A stretch of 64,000 bases of DNA, from NCBI RefSeq assembly GCF_037963835.1, contig NZ_CP150145.1, forward strand, positions 2,542,001 through 2,606,000, in the 5' to 3' direction. The notes under the pieces were generated by a model. It was not told the origin of the DNA. It worked only from the letters and a program-made list of their open reading frames with translations, and did not search any database. Shown here piece after piece: positions 35,534 through 45,438 of the stretch (its first letter is position 1; each line of letters starts with the position of its first letter). A program made the translations under genes and the position numbers. Source of the DNA: Paenibacillus sp. FSL H8-0332. Its GTDB lineage: Bacteria > Bacillota > Bacilli > Paenibacillales > Paenibacillaceae.

Positions 35534-35565
35534 AAGCGCTCCCCCGCCAAGGCTGGGGAGCGCTT
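35534..35565. terminator. Hairpin terminator between convergent genes
   Basis: AAGCGCTCCCC and GGGGAGCGCTT form an eleven-pair perfect stem. It lies between the GT2 gene and the convergent SGNH gene and can serve both. Confidence 0.65.
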
Positions 35566-35573
35566 GCTATTGT

Positions 35574-36338
35574 CTAAGGATGTCCAGGCATGGCCGCAGG
35601 CTCCAGCAGCAGCTGAGGTTCACTCATGCGGATGAATTCCAGCACCTTATCGTAGATAATCCGGTGGCCCTCCCGGTTGGGGTGGATGCCATCCCGGCAG
35701 ATGAACTTGGTGTAATCCGGCTGTTGCAGGAAGGCACCCCGGACATCGATAATCTTGGTCTTGGTGCTCTCGGCGACCTTGATGATAGCGGAGTTGTAAC
35801 GCTCCTGCCACCAGTAGATCTTGGTGACGCTGCCGAGGAATTTCATAATGTTCACTTCGGAATCGGGATTGTTGCCGCTGACCCACTTGAAGTAGTTGTC
35901 CGCATTCAGCGGAGGCAGACTCATCAGGATAGGCGTGATCCCCTGGTTCTTCAGGAAATGAATCATATCCACCAGCATCCGCTCGAAGGCCGGAAAATCT
36001 GTCTTGGGACTATGCTCTGCCTCAGGATTGCTCGCAATCTCACTCCAGTGGTAGTCACAGTCATTGCCGCCGTATTCAATCAGCACCACATCCGGCTTCT
36101 CCTTCAGTACATCCCGCTTCAGATTGCTGAAGCCCTTCATCAGCGTATTGCCGAATCTGGCAGTATTGCGCATAGCTCCCTTGAGCTTGCCCTGAAGCAT
36201 GGTTACATAATTATCCTCCAGAATAACATACTTGCTTCGGGTCTCGTCGTACACAACGCCCTTGGAGATAGAATCCCCGCTGACCATATATTTGAACTGA
36301 GACCCCATGGACTCTTGCTGCTCCTCATTCCTGTTCAT
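35574..36338 (-). CDS. SGNH/GDSL-type hydrolase
   Basis: A 254-residue esterase-like protein. Blocks are visible in order: GDSIS with the nucleophile Ser (about residue 22), RFGNTLMKG, IEYGGNDCDY (block III Asn) and DGIHPNREGH with the catalytic Asp and His (about 219-226). There is no signal peptide. Substrate unknown; such enzymes deacylate lipids or sugars. AGGCGGGAG precedes ATG 36338. It lies between terminators and is probably monocistronic. Confidence 0.83.
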   Translation of the reverse strand: MNRNEEQQESMGSQFKYMVSGDSISKGVVYDETRSKYVILEDNYVTMLQGKLKGAMRNTARFGNTLMKGFSNLKRDVLKEKPDVVLIEYGGNDCDYHWSEIASNPEAEHSPKTDFPAFERMLVDMIHFLKNQGITPILMSLPPLNADNYFKWVSGNNPDSEVNIMKFLGSVTKIYWWQERYNSAIIKVAESTKTKIIDVRGAFLQQPDYTKFICRDGIHPNREGHRIIYDKVLEFIRMSEPQLLLEPAAMPGHP

Positions 36339-36465
36339 GCTCCCGCCTCCGATAACCCTAGTGTGTATATAATTAGTTTAAACCATACGTGCAGCCGTGC
36401 CTATGTATAGATGTCATGGGTTCTTAGGCTTGCCGGCAGTATTCAGGCGGATCAGTGGAAAATAC

Positions 36466-36504
36466 AAAAAAGGTTCAACCCATCCTCATAAGTTGGACCT
36501 TTTT
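36466..36504. terminator. Bidirectional intrinsic terminator
   Basis: AAAAAAGGTTCAAC pairs with GTTGGACCTTTTT. On the minus strand the T-run follows the stem, ending the GT4 gene transcript. Confidence 0.8.
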
Positions 36505-36522
36505 CTGCATTCTCCGGAGCCT

Positions 36523-37605
36523 CTACCCATTCTCTGCAAAAGGTCGGCTGGAGCGCGATTTCCCCGCACCGTTCCCCTTTAAAAAAGCCGTTGCCGTCTG
36601 CTCCAGAATTTTGACACTGTTCTCCCAGGTCCATGATCTTGAATCGGTCTCACCGTGCGCGGCGATCCGGTTCCGGAGTACGGGATCTTGAATGAGCCGC
36701 ATTACATCCGCCGCAAGCCGGTTCTCATACCGGTAGGACAACAAGGAGTTCTCCTCATGGCGGGCATACTCCAGATTTCCTCCCGCATAGACAGAGACCA
36801 ACGCCGCCCCGCAGCGCATCGCCTCCAGCCCGGGCAGCGAGCCGGTGTCGAAAATGCTGGAGCTGACAAAAATATCAGCACCGTTATAGTGATAGCATAG
36901 CTCCTCGTCATTGAGCGGCGTGAAGAAGCGGTATTTACCGCTGTTCATCATCCTTCTTAGCGAATCGGAAGTGAAGCATTCATCCGGCGGACTGATGAAA
37001 TTGATATTGATCCACGGGAAGTTCTGCTTCACAATATCCAGCTGATTCACCAGGTAATCCTGTTCGCGGTGCCAGGAGAAGCCGTGCTCCACCTTGCGCA
37101 GGATTGCTGTAATGTTCAGCGGCTCCTGAAGCTCCTTGCGGATATTCATGTTTCGGAATGAAGCGCTGATCCCTACCGGCACAATGCTTCCGCTGATTCC
37201 GTGTCCCAGCTTAATCAACTCCTGCTGCCATTTGGAGAGGACAATTAGTTTATCGGTAATGTGATAGGAAGGGAAGGAGACTTCATTCTGCGGCAGGAAT
37301 AGCGGCTCATAACACAAGGAGAGGCGGATATGCATGCCCTTGCCGTTCAGGCTGGCTGCCTGTGATACCGGAACCGTAGTGTAGAAGTTGGAGACGATGA
37401 TATCACTGACCGGGAAATCGGATTCACGGAGCAGCGTGTAGTCGGTAATCAGCAGAGTGGAATGGACGTCATAGGAAACATCCCCTCCCAGTGGCATGAC
37501 GATCACAACCTGGTGGCCCCGGGCAGTAAGACCGTTCGTAAGCTCTACGAGCATGCGTTGTGCCCCGCCATGACATAAGGTAAGAATAGGGAAAGTGAAC
37601 CGCAT
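36523..37605 (-). CDS. Family 4-type glycosyltransferase
   Basis: A 360-residue GT-B enzyme. The N-terminal lobe has LTLCHGGAQRMLVELTNGLT (nucleotide-sugar loop). The C-terminal lobe has ADIFVSSSIFDTGSLPGLEAM, ending in the E-x7-E-like region typical of GT4, and ALVSVYAGGNLEYA. The donor and acceptor are not evident. ATG 37605 follows AGGAAGGG; the 12-codon extension upstream is not conserved. A glycan or teichuronic-type role is possible; nothing adjacent confirms it. Confidence 0.8.
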   Translation of the reverse strand: MRFTFPILTLCHGGAQRMLVELTNGLTARGHQVVIVMPLGGDVSYDVHSTLLITDYTLLRESDFPVSDIIVSNFYTTVPVSQAASLNGKGMHIRLSLCYEPLFLPQNEVSFPSYHITDKLIVLSKWQQELIKLGHGISGSIVPVGISASFRNMNIRKELQEPLNITAILRKVEHGFSWHREQDYLVNQLDIVKQNFPWININFISPPDECFTSDSLRRMMNSGKYRFFTPLNDEELCYHYNGADIFVSSSIFDTGSLPGLEAMRCGAALVSVYAGGNLEYARHEENSLLSYRYENRLAADVMRLIQDPVLRNRIAAHGETDSRSWTWENSVKILEQTATAFLKGNGAGKSRSSRPFAENG

Positions 37606-37728
37606 CTGTGATCCCTTCCTTTCTGCACAATCGCCCTGCAAAAATGCGATAGGTATACTATTTTATTCAGTGAAAAGCGAAAAGTACCGCTAAGCGGTAC
37701 TTTTGGAGGAAATGGGGTTATGGCCGGA

Positions 37729-38571
37729 TTATAACGATTTGCGCAGATTATGCAGCAGATTCACAGTGTCCCGGATCTCCAGGCTGGTGACATCCTCCAG
37801 CGAGACATCGATCATCGGCTTATGCGCCTCAAGCTTGTTCAGGAACTCAGCGGTGTGGAACAGTCCGGCTCCGGGAGCGCCGTGACGAATGCGTCCGCCT
37901 TCCTCATAGATTCCTTTAAGATGGGCGAGGATGATCCGGTCGCCGAACAGGCTGAAGGATTGATCGACGATCTCATCCTGGAGATGAACCTCTTCACCGA
38001 TCAGGTTGCACGGGTCGAATACGACACCGATGGAGCTGGAGGGCACCTCATCGAGAATACGCCGCATTTTGGCCGGAGAGGATAGGGTATGCGTGCTGAC
38101 GCCTTCGAGCCCTAAGAATACGCCCCATTTCTCTGCCTCCTCTGCCAGCTCCTCGATTGTTGCCTTAAGGGCATCCCAGCCAAGCTCCTCATAGCGGTAA
38201 GGGTCGAGTTCCTGGAAGGTCGTGAGCGCTCCCGTCTCCGTGGCGACCATAGGGGCACCGAACAGGCGGGCATAGCGCAGATGCTCCTTGAAGCGGTTAA
38301 TCTCCGCCCGGCGGACCGCAGGATCGGGATGGATCGGATTGATATAGCAGCCAAGCACGCCGATGCGGATACCGGCCCTGTCGAATTGCTCGCCGATATA
38401 GGAGGCTAGTCCGGGACTCAGCTTGCCGGGGGAGAGGTCGATATCCTGTATGGCTTTGGACAGAGCGAGCTGTACGAAATCAATATTGTAGGTCTGAAGA
38501 GCGGCAGTCAATTCCTTAAGCGGCAGGCAGCCGGCTGTATGTGCTAACGTTCCGTAACGAATAATAAACAA
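37729..38571 (-). CDS. Sugar phosphate isomerase/epimerase-like TIM barrel protein
   Basis: A 280-residue protein of the xylose isomerase-like (AP endonuclease 2) fold. Metal-ligand positions are Glu in FLGLEGVSTHT, Asp in GVVFDPCNLIG and His/Asp in ILAHLKGIY, with Glu in DVSLEDV at the end. The function is probably sugar isomerisation or epimerisation. The start is unusual: AAAGGAG directly abuts a TTG at 38571, too close for normal initiation, and no ATG, GTG or CTG follows in the right range, so an ATT at about 38562-38565 is possible. Divergent from the CE7 esterase. Confidence 0.8.
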   Translation of the reverse strand: MFIIRYGTLAHTAGCLPLKELTAALQTYNIDFVQLALSKAIQDIDLSPGKLSPGLASYIGEQFDRAGIRIGVLGCYINPIHPDPAVRRAEINRFKEHLRYARLFGAPMVATETGALTTFQELDPYRYEELGWDALKATIEELAEEAEKWGVFLGLEGVSTHTLSSPAKMRRILDEVPSSSIGVVFDPCNLIGEEVHLQDEIVDQSFSLFGDRIILAHLKGIYEEGGRIRHGAPGAGLFHTAEFLNKLEAHKPMIDVSLEDVTSLEIRDTVNLLHNLRKSL

Positions 38572-38667
38572 CTCCTTTGGAATTCTATGAATTTATATCT
38601 ATAATATTAATGACGCTTACATAGACATGCAAGGTTAAAGAATGCAAGCGATACAGGAGGAATAGAG

Positions 38668-39630
38668 ATGAACGCAATAGAAGTGCGTAAGCAAGAGCTT
38701 GAGAACTGCCGGCCGGAGCCGACACTGGACCGGGAGACGATTGATGAATTCTGGAATGATCTGCTCGCAGAAGATGAGGATCAGCCACTGGAGGTGATGA
38801 TCACTCCTGAAGAGACCCCGTATCCGGGCATGAAGGTGAGCAAGGTCAGCTACATGAGCTATGGGGAGACTACGATCAATGCCTGGTATATCCAGCCTGC
38901 TGGTGATGCAGAGGGCACGGGAGACCGGCCGTGTATCGTCACCTTTCCAGGTTACACCGGAGACCGGGGATATCCTGAACGCTACGCACATTTCGTGCTG
39001 CTTGGATACACTGTTCTGGCCGTAGATGTACGGGGACAGCTTGGCGAGACCGGCAATCTGCTGCCGCAGGAGCATGGTATAGTGAGAGGCTGGATCAGCC
39101 AGGGGCTGCTGGAGAAGGAGCAATCCTATTATCTGGCATTAGCCATAGATACAGTCCGGGCCATTGAGACGGCAGCGCAGCTGCCGGGGGTTGATCCGGC
39201 GCGCATTGCGATTACAGGAGCCAGCCAGGGCGGGGGGATCGCGCTGTTGGCAGGGGCGCTCAGCCGCCGCGTGGCTGCGGTAGCCGCAGACATTCCTAAT
39301 CTGTGCCGCTTGGATTTCGGAGTGCTGAATTCGACCAGCTCACTCACAGAGATTGCGGATTACCTGAAGCGCTACCCGGAGCATCTGGAGCGTACGCTTC
39401 AGAACCTGGCCTTTTTCGACATTGTTAATCTGGCTCACCGCTTCACTGTCCCTGTCCTGATGTCTGTAGGCTGGAAGGATACAGTATGTATGCCGGAGAC
39501 GATCTATGCCGCGTATAACCGGATAGAGTCGCCTAAGGAGATTAAGGATTATCCGTTCTCCGGGCATGAGGTAAGCGAATTCCAGCACAGACAGACGGCA
39601 CTGTTCTTCGAGGAGCATCTGGGCTCCTAA
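38668..39630 (+). CDS. CE7-family acetyl xylan esterase/cephalosporin-C deacetylase
   Basis: A 320-residue alpha/beta hydrolase. The CE7 signature is complete: RGQ in VDVRGQLGETGN, nucleophile Ser in GASQGGGIAL (about 186), Asp in SVGWKDTVCMPET and His in FSGHEVSEF (about 304). It has no signal peptide, so it deacetylates imported acetylated oligosaccharides. ATG 38668 follows AGGAGG. It is divergent from a sugar isomerase-like gene; a weak cre-like TGTAAGCGTCA (minus strand, 38611-38621) lies between them. Confidence 0.88.
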   Translation: MNAIEVRKQELENCRPEPTLDRETIDEFWNDLLAEDEDQPLEVMITPEETPYPGMKVSKVSYMSYGETTINAWYIQPAGDAEGTGDRPCIVTFPGYTGDRGYPERYAHFVLLGYTVLAVDVRGQLGETGNLLPQEHGIVRGWISQGLLEKEQSYYLALAIDTVRAIETAAQLPGVDPARIAITGASQGGGIALLAGALSRRVAAVAADIPNLCRLDFGVLNSTSSLTEIADYLKRYPEHLERTLQNLAFFDIVNLAHRFTVPVLMSVGWKDTVCMPETIYAAYNRIESPKEIKDYPFSGHEVSEFQHRQTALFFEEHLGS

Positions 39631-39741
39631 GTGAAGTAGTACAGGTCACAGTGATTAGCCGCAAGGGAATGGTGTGAAGATATAGTAAGAGTTGGCGCGA
39701 GGCCATAGGTAGGCAGTCTAATCACCGGGAGGGAACTACGG

Positions 39742-40116
39742 ATGGACAATCAGACAGGCAAGCTGCCGGCGGGAGTGTTGGTGGAGAGCTTTGAGTATGA
39801 CAAGAAGAATGAGGAGCTTGTGAAGAAGAGCTTCTGGAGCAAAACCAAGAAAGCCGCCGGTAAAATCCCCTTCACCAGAGAAGCGATAGCCATGTACTAC
39901 TGTGCTATGGATGCCAAAACACCGCTATGGGCGAAAGGAATTGCCTTTGGAGCGCTGGCGTATTTCATTTCCCCGATCGATGCCATTCCCGATGCGCTGA
40001 TCGGCCTGGGCTTCACAGACGATGCTGCCGTCATGGCGGCGGGCATCCGGGCCATTGCCGGACAGGTCAAGGAGGAGCATAAGCAGAAGGCGGAGGAATT
40101 TTTCGAAGATTCATAA
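39742..40116 (+). CDS. YkvA-family (DUF1232) membrane protein
   Basis: A 124-residue protein of the DUF1232/YkvA family. The conserved core is KTPLWAKGIAFGALAYFISP, IDAIPDALIGLGFTDDAAVM (about 58-98), a short membrane-associated helix pair with the PIDAIPD signature. The charged N- and C-termini are probably cytoplasmic. Function unknown in the family. GGGAGGG precedes ATG 39742. It ends at a strong hairpin shared with the convergent HxlR gene. Confidence 0.85.
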   Translation: MDNQTGKLPAGVLVESFEYDKKNEELVKKSFWSKTKKAAGKIPFTREAIAMYYCAMDAKTPLWAKGIAFGALAYFISPIDAIPDALIGLGFTDDAAVMAAGIRAIAGQVKEEHKQKAEEFFEDS

Positions 40117-40135
40117 TAGGCTGGAAGATAGCGAA

Positions 40136-40160
40136 GGGATGCAGCGGGTTGCTGCATCCC
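40136..40160. terminator. Hairpin terminator between ykvA-like and HxlR genes
   Basis: GGGATGCAGC and GCTGCATCCC form a perfect ten-pair stem with loop GGGTT, followed by TATTCTG. Confidence 0.7.
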
Positions 40161-40176
40161 TATTCTGTGCGCTCCG

Positions 40177-40566
40177 CTACACTCCGGTGTCGATAGCTGG
40201 ACTCTCTGAAGTCTGCTGCTTCGCCTGGTACTCCAGACCCCAATCTCTCATCAGCTTGATGATCGGAATCAGAGACCGGCCGAATTCGGTCAAGGAATAC
40301 TCAACCTTTGGCGGCACCTGATGATAGACCTCACGGTGTACGACGCCATCCTCCTCCAGCTCGCGGAGCTGCAGGGTCAGCATGCGCTGGGTAATGCTGG
40401 GGCAGATGCGGCGGAATTCATTGAACCGGACTGTGGAATCCATCATATGGTACAGCAGTACACCTTTCCATTTGCCGCCGATGACATCGAGGGTGAATTC
40501 TACAGGACAAGCAAAACCATTGCCATCAGGGCAGGTGCCGAAACCGCCTTTACGGTCGCGCATCAC
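40177..40566 (-). CDS. HxlR-family transcriptional regulator
   Basis: A 129-residue winged-helix protein. The HxlR core is FACPVEFTLDVIGGKWKGVL, RFNEFRRICPSITQRMLTLQ and LRELEEDGVVHREVYHQVPP then KVEYSLTEFG. The conserved Cys in FACPVE (residue 20) is the redox-sensing position in YodB/HypR-type members. It is divergent from a nitroreductase gene with an inverted repeat between them, matching the Bacillus arrangement where such a regulator controls a quinone or nitro-reductase in response to electrophiles. ATG 40566 has AAGGAGCG upstream. Confidence 0.87.
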   Translation of the reverse strand: MMRDRKGGFGTCPDGNGFACPVEFTLDVIGGKWKGVLLYHMMDSTVRFNEFRRICPSITQRMLTLQLRELEEDGVVHREVYHQVPPKVEYSLTEFGRSLIPIIKLMRDWGLEYQAKQQTSESPAIDTGV

Positions 40567-40590
40567 TGAACACGCTCCTTAGTATCATTT

Positions 40591-40639
40591 TGTATACTAC
40601 ATCACAAAAATGTGCGTACTTCTAAATATGTTGTATATC
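40591..40639. promoter_or_regulatory. Inverted repeat between HxlR and nitroreductase genes
   Basis: TGTATACTACAT (40591-40602) and ATGTTGTATATC (40628-40639) are reverse complements at most positions, 25 bases apart. It lies in the divergent promoter region and is the likely HxlR operator. Confidence 0.45.
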
Positions 40640-40713
40640 CATTACTATAGGCATGGGAACAGGAAAACGTCAATTCCTTATCATGAACGGTACACAGAAA
40701 GGGAGTATGGAGG

Positions 40714-41400
40714 ATGGAGAACACAAGCACAGCAACTGAAATGACGAAACAACAGATTTTGGCGGCCTACGAGTACAGACATGCGACCAAAGAATTCGAC
40801 AGCAGCAGAAAGATCAGCGGGGAGGATTTCGGCTTCATTCTGGAGACGGGACGCCTGTCACCGAGTTCGTTCGGCTTCGAGCCCTGGAAGTTTGTAATTG
40901 TCCAGAACCCGGAGCTCCGGCAGAAGCTGCTGCCATACGCCTGGGGGGCCCAGAAGCAGCTTCCGAGCGCAAGCCATTTCGTGCTTATTCTGGCCAGACA
41001 GCCGCGTGATCTGGCAGCTGGCTCAGAATATATTCAGAGTATCATGTCGGAGGTACAGAAGCTGCCGGTTGAGATCGCCCAAGGTAAGCAACAGGTCTAC
41101 GACGCATTCCTGGAAAACGATTTTGGCCTGGCTGGCAATGAGCGGGCGATGTTCGAGTGGGGGGTGCGTCAGACGTACCTGGCCCTTGGCAATATGATGA
41201 CCGCAGCCGCGCTGATCGGCATTGATTCCTGTCCGATTGAAGGCTTCGATAAGCAGAAGATGGAGCAGCTTCTGGCCGACGAGGGTATGATGGACCCTGA
41301 ACATTTCGGGCTGGCCTGCATGGTAGCCTTCGGCTACCGTACCGGCGAGCCGCGTGCCAAGACCCGGCGGACCGCTGCTCAGGTGGTAGAGTGGATATAG
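40714..41400 (+). CDS. NAD(P)H-dependent nitroreductase family protein
   Basis: A 228-residue FMN-dependent nitroreductase of the NfsB/YdgI type. Typical positions are YEYRHATKEFDSSRKIS near the N-terminus (FMN-contact Arg/His), RLSPSSFGFEPWKFVIV, and near the C-terminus GIDSCPIEGFDKQKMEQLL and MVAFGYRTGEPRAKTRR. It reduces quinones or nitro-aromatics with NAD(P)H. ATG 40714 follows GGAGG. The divergent HxlR regulator and inverted repeat suggest electrophile-responsive control. Confidence 0.88.
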   Translation: MENTSTATEMTKQQILAAYEYRHATKEFDSSRKISGEDFGFILETGRLSPSSFGFEPWKFVIVQNPELRQKLLPYAWGAQKQLPSASHFVLILARQPRDLAAGSEYIQSIMSEVQKLPVEIAQGKQQVYDAFLENDFGLAGNERAMFEWGVRQTYLALGNMMTAAALIGIDSCPIEGFDKQKMEQLLADEGMMDPEHFGLACMVAFGYRTGEPRAKTRRTAAQVVEWI

Positions 41401-41426
41401 AAATCTAAATAATCAGAATCTAATAA

Positions 41427-41460
41427 AAACGGATGCTGCCTCTCAGGGCGTCATCCGTTT
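41427..41460 (+). terminator. Terminator after nitroreductase gene
   Basis: AAACGGATG and CATCCGTTT pair around a 16-base loop, followed by CCGCTTGTTG. Confidence 0.6.
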
Positions 41461-41607
41461 CCGCTTGTTGCCGTTATGAAAGTACATAGAAGAGTCGAAA
41501 ACTTATTGAAAATTTACTGAAAACTCTGCTACTCTTAGGAGGTCAACTTGCTGCCGGTAAGCGGCTGCTTAAGATCGTCATTTCAAGATTGAAGGGATTC
41601 CTGCATT

Positions 41608-42024
41608 ATGAAAATCATCCGCATTATCGCAGAGGTCTGCCTGCTGTATGTGTTCTTCCTGGCCGGAGACTATCTGCAAGAGCTGCTGCATTTGCCGATT
41701 CCAGGCAGTATCGTGGGACTGCTGCTGCTCTTCGTGCTGCTTTTGCTAAAGATTGTGCCCGTGAAGCTGATCGAGAACGGCTCGTCCTTTATACTGGCGT
41801 ATCTGCCCATGTTCTTCATCCCCGCCACCGCAGGCATTATGAACCACCTGGATATCTTCAGCGGAAGAGGCTTGCTCCTGATCGGCATTCTCATCATCAG
41901 CAGTGTGCTGACCATGGTTGTTACGGCACATTCCAGCCAGTGGATTGCCGCCCGCAGCGTCAAACGCTTAACACGCCGGACGTACCGTGCCCGTAATCTC
42001 CACGGGAAGGGGAAGGAAGCATGA
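41608..42024 (+). CDS. lrgA: CidA/LrgA family holin-like protein
   Basis: A 138-residue membrane protein with four predicted helices. The family signature is HLPIPGSIVGLLLLFVLLLL (about 29-48), then ILAYLPMFFIPATAGIM (about 63-79). CidA/LrgA proteins are linked to murein hydrolase control and pyruvate or metabolite export together with LrgB. The end overlaps lrgB by four bases (ATGA). AAGGG precedes the ATG at a long spacing. No LytSR regulators are nearby. Confidence 0.85.
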   Translation: MKIIRIIAEVCLLYVFFLAGDYLQELLHLPIPGSIVGLLLLFVLLLLKIVPVKLIENGSSFILAYLPMFFIPATAGIMNHLDIFSGRGLLLIGILIISSVLTMVVTAHSSQWIAARSVKRLTRRTYRARNLHGKGKEA

Positions 42025-42710
42025 GAATTCTGCTGGCCGTTGGTTTTGTGCTGATGAATGTTCTAATCTATCTGGTCATGTCCATGCTGTACAAACGCTA
42101 CCGTCTTCCGGTTCTGCTGCCTGCACTGACGGCAACGTTCACGGTTGTTGTGCTGCTTATGGGCTTCCATATCTCTTATGAGACTTATATGATCGGCGGC
42201 GATTGGATTAACCGCCTGCTGGGACCAGCGGTAGTATCGCTGGCCTATCCCTTATACAAACAGCGGCATGTGCTGTGGAAGAACCTCCCTGCCATTCTCG
42301 GCGGAACGGTCACCGGACTTATGGTCGGCATGTTCAGCGGGCTGCTGATGGCGGCCGGACTCGGCTTCTCTAAGCTGTATGTGCTGTCTATTCTGCCCAA
42401 GTCGATTACCACCGCTGTAGCGATCCAGATCTCCAGCAATCTCGGCGGAGATTCATCGTTGACCTCCGTCTTCGTGATGGTTGCCGGCTTCACCGGAGCG
42501 ATTGGCGGACCCTATATTATCAAGCTGTTCAGAATCCGCAGCGAGTCGGGGATCGGCATTGGCCTGGGCACTGCTTCCCATGCCCTCGGCACAGCCAAAG
42601 CGCTGGAATACGGCGAAGAGTCGGTGTCCATGAGTTCTGTAGCCATGACCGTATGTGCCATTGTCGGCTCCATCGCCGGACCGCTCGTCGCTTGGATCAT
42701 GTACCATTAA
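42021..42710 (+). CDS. lrgB: LrgB/CidB family membrane protein
   Basis: A 229-residue protein with about seven hydrophobic helices. The LrgB hallmark is LSILPKSITTAVAIQISSNL (about 115-134) and GIGLGTASHALGTAKALEYG (about 175-195). It works with LrgA, whose gene it overlaps. It is convergent with the GH51 gene, only 19 bases between stops, and no terminator is visible there. Confidence 0.88.
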   Translation: MRILLAVGFVLMNVLIYLVMSMLYKRYRLPVLLPALTATFTVVVLLMGFHISYETYMIGGDWINRLLGPAVVSLAYPLYKQRHVLWKNLPAILGGTVTGLMVGMFSGLLMAAGLGFSKLYVLSILPKSITTAVAIQISSNLGGDSSLTSVFVMVAGFTGAIGGPYIIKLFRIRSESGIGIGLGTASHALGTAKALEYGEESVSMSSVAMTVCAIVGSIAGPLVAWIMYH

Positions 42711-42729
42711 TTTTGCAGATTTTCAGTAA

Positions 42730-44262
<1,533 letters not shown>

Positions 44263-44297
44263 TTAATGAAATAGCTAATCGTTCAAGCCCGTTTATG

Positions 44298-44326
44298 ATT
44301 ACATGATACGAATTACGGGGTATACT
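44298..44326 (+). promoter_or_regulatory. Promoter of ArsR-type regulator
   Basis: ATTACA (44298-44303), a 17-base spacer and TATACT (44321-44326). Repeats at 44331 and 44355 follow immediately, where a bound protein would block initiation. Confidence 0.5.
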
Positions 44327-44330
44327 AAGC

Positions 44331-44365
44331 AATAACTAATTTCAGGATTAACTTAATAACTAATT
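44331..44365 (+). promoter_or_regulatory. Direct repeats, candidate operator of ArsR-type regulator
   Basis: AATAACTAATT occurs at 44331-44341 and 44355-44365, a 24-base period. A related TTAGATTAAT and AGCTAAT lie at about 44261-44278. ArsR dimers usually bind dyads, so the direct repeat is notable. Confidence 0.4.
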
Positions 44366-44387
44366 CAAAGAGCGCGGAGGGCCACCG

Positions 44388-45290
44388 ATGTATTTAACCA
44401 CAGATTCCGAATCGCTGAAGGTCTATGAAGCACTGGCCAGCGAAGTGCGGCTGCGGATCATCGATCTGCTTAGCAGCGAGGAGATGCATATTAAGGAGAT
44501 TGCAGCGAGACTGTACCTCAGCAGTGCCATTGTCAGCTCGCATGTAGCGAAGCTGCAGAAGGCCGGCATCGTCAGCTCCCAGATGAAGCGGATCGACGGG
44601 GGGACTTATAAATTCTGCTCACTTTCTGCGAATTTCTTGCAGATTAAATTATCCGGGGCCAAAGGAATCGCCCGCAAGGTGGTCGAGGTCTCTGTCCCTG
44701 TCGGCCATTACACCGACCTTGCAGCTTCACCGACCTGCGGCATTGCCACCACCGAGAAGCTGATCGGCTATTATGACGATCCGCGTTATTTCCTGGACCC
44801 GCAGCGGGTGGATGCCGGCATTCTCTGGTTCGCCAAGGGATACGTGGAATATAAGGTTCCGAATTATCTGTTCATGGATCAGACGGTCCAGGAGATTGAG
44901 ATTTCAATGGAGATCGGCTCGGAGGCGCCGAGTGTGAACGAGAAGTGGCCTTCGGATATCTCTTTTATGATGAACGGCATTTCGCTTGGCAAATGGACCA
45001 GCCCCGGTGACTTCGGCGTAATGAGAGGCCGGCTGACTCCAGCCTGGTGGAAATCGGATGTGAACCAGTACGGGCTGCTGAAGGTGCTCAGAATTAATGC
45101 AGGGGGCACTTATATCGACGGCCAGCAGATATCGGCAGTTACCATGGATCAGGTGGGCTGGCAGCAGGACCAGTGGAGCTTCAGGTTCACGGCAGAAGAC
45201 ACGACCCGAAGGCGGGGCGGCTTAACGTTATTCGGGCGCGGCTTCGGGAATTATGAGCAGGACATTGTGTTTCGTGTGTATTATGAGTAA
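44388..45290 (+). CDS. ArsR-like regulator with C-terminal beta-sandwich domain
   Basis: A 300-residue protein. Residues 10-80 are an ArsR winged helix (VYEALASEVRLRIIDLLSSE, IAARLYLSSAIVSSHVAKLQ). Beyond about residue 100 there is a long part of alternating strands rich in Trp, Tyr and Phe (ILWFAKGYVEYKVPNYLFM; LTPAWWKSDVNQYGLLKVLR), which looks like a jelly-roll, possibly carbohydrate-sensing domain. No metal-binding Cys motif is present. Divergent from GH51, so it probably represses abfA until arabino-oligosaccharide binds. GGAGGG precedes ATG 44388. Confidence 0.82.
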   Translation: MYLTTDSESLKVYEALASEVRLRIIDLLSSEEMHIKEIAARLYLSSAIVSSHVAKLQKAGIVSSQMKRIDGGTYKFCSLSANFLQIKLSGAKGIARKVVEVSVPVGHYTDLAASPTCGIATTEKLIGYYDDPRYFLDPQRVDAGILWFAKGYVEYKVPNYLFMDQTVQEIEISMEIGSEAPSVNEKWPSDISFMMNGISLGKWTSPGDFGVMRGRLTPAWWKSDVNQYGLLKVLRINAGGTYIDGQQISAVTMDQVGWQQDQWSFRFTAEDTTRRRGGLTLFGRGFGNYEQDIVFRVYYE

Positions 45291-45360
45291 GAAGGACCAG
45301 TCTGCCGAATGGCAAGTGAATGGATAAGACAAGGGAAAAGCAGCTTTGTTCAGACGGGAT

Positions 45361-45385
45361 GTTTGCAAAAGGGGTTCGCGGGTAA
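45361..45385 (+). promoter_or_regulatory. SigB-like promoter of small gene
   Basis: GTTTGC, 13 bases, GGGTAA resembles the SigB consensus GTTTAA-N12-14-GGGTAT. It ends 53 bases before the small ORF. Whether this organism has SigB is not known from the window; forespore sigma factors recognise similar -35 elements. Confidence 0.4.
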
Positions 45386-45438
45386 CTATAACTAAGTAAT
45401 CCAAATCGCGCACAACTTGCATACAAGGAGGAATTCAC

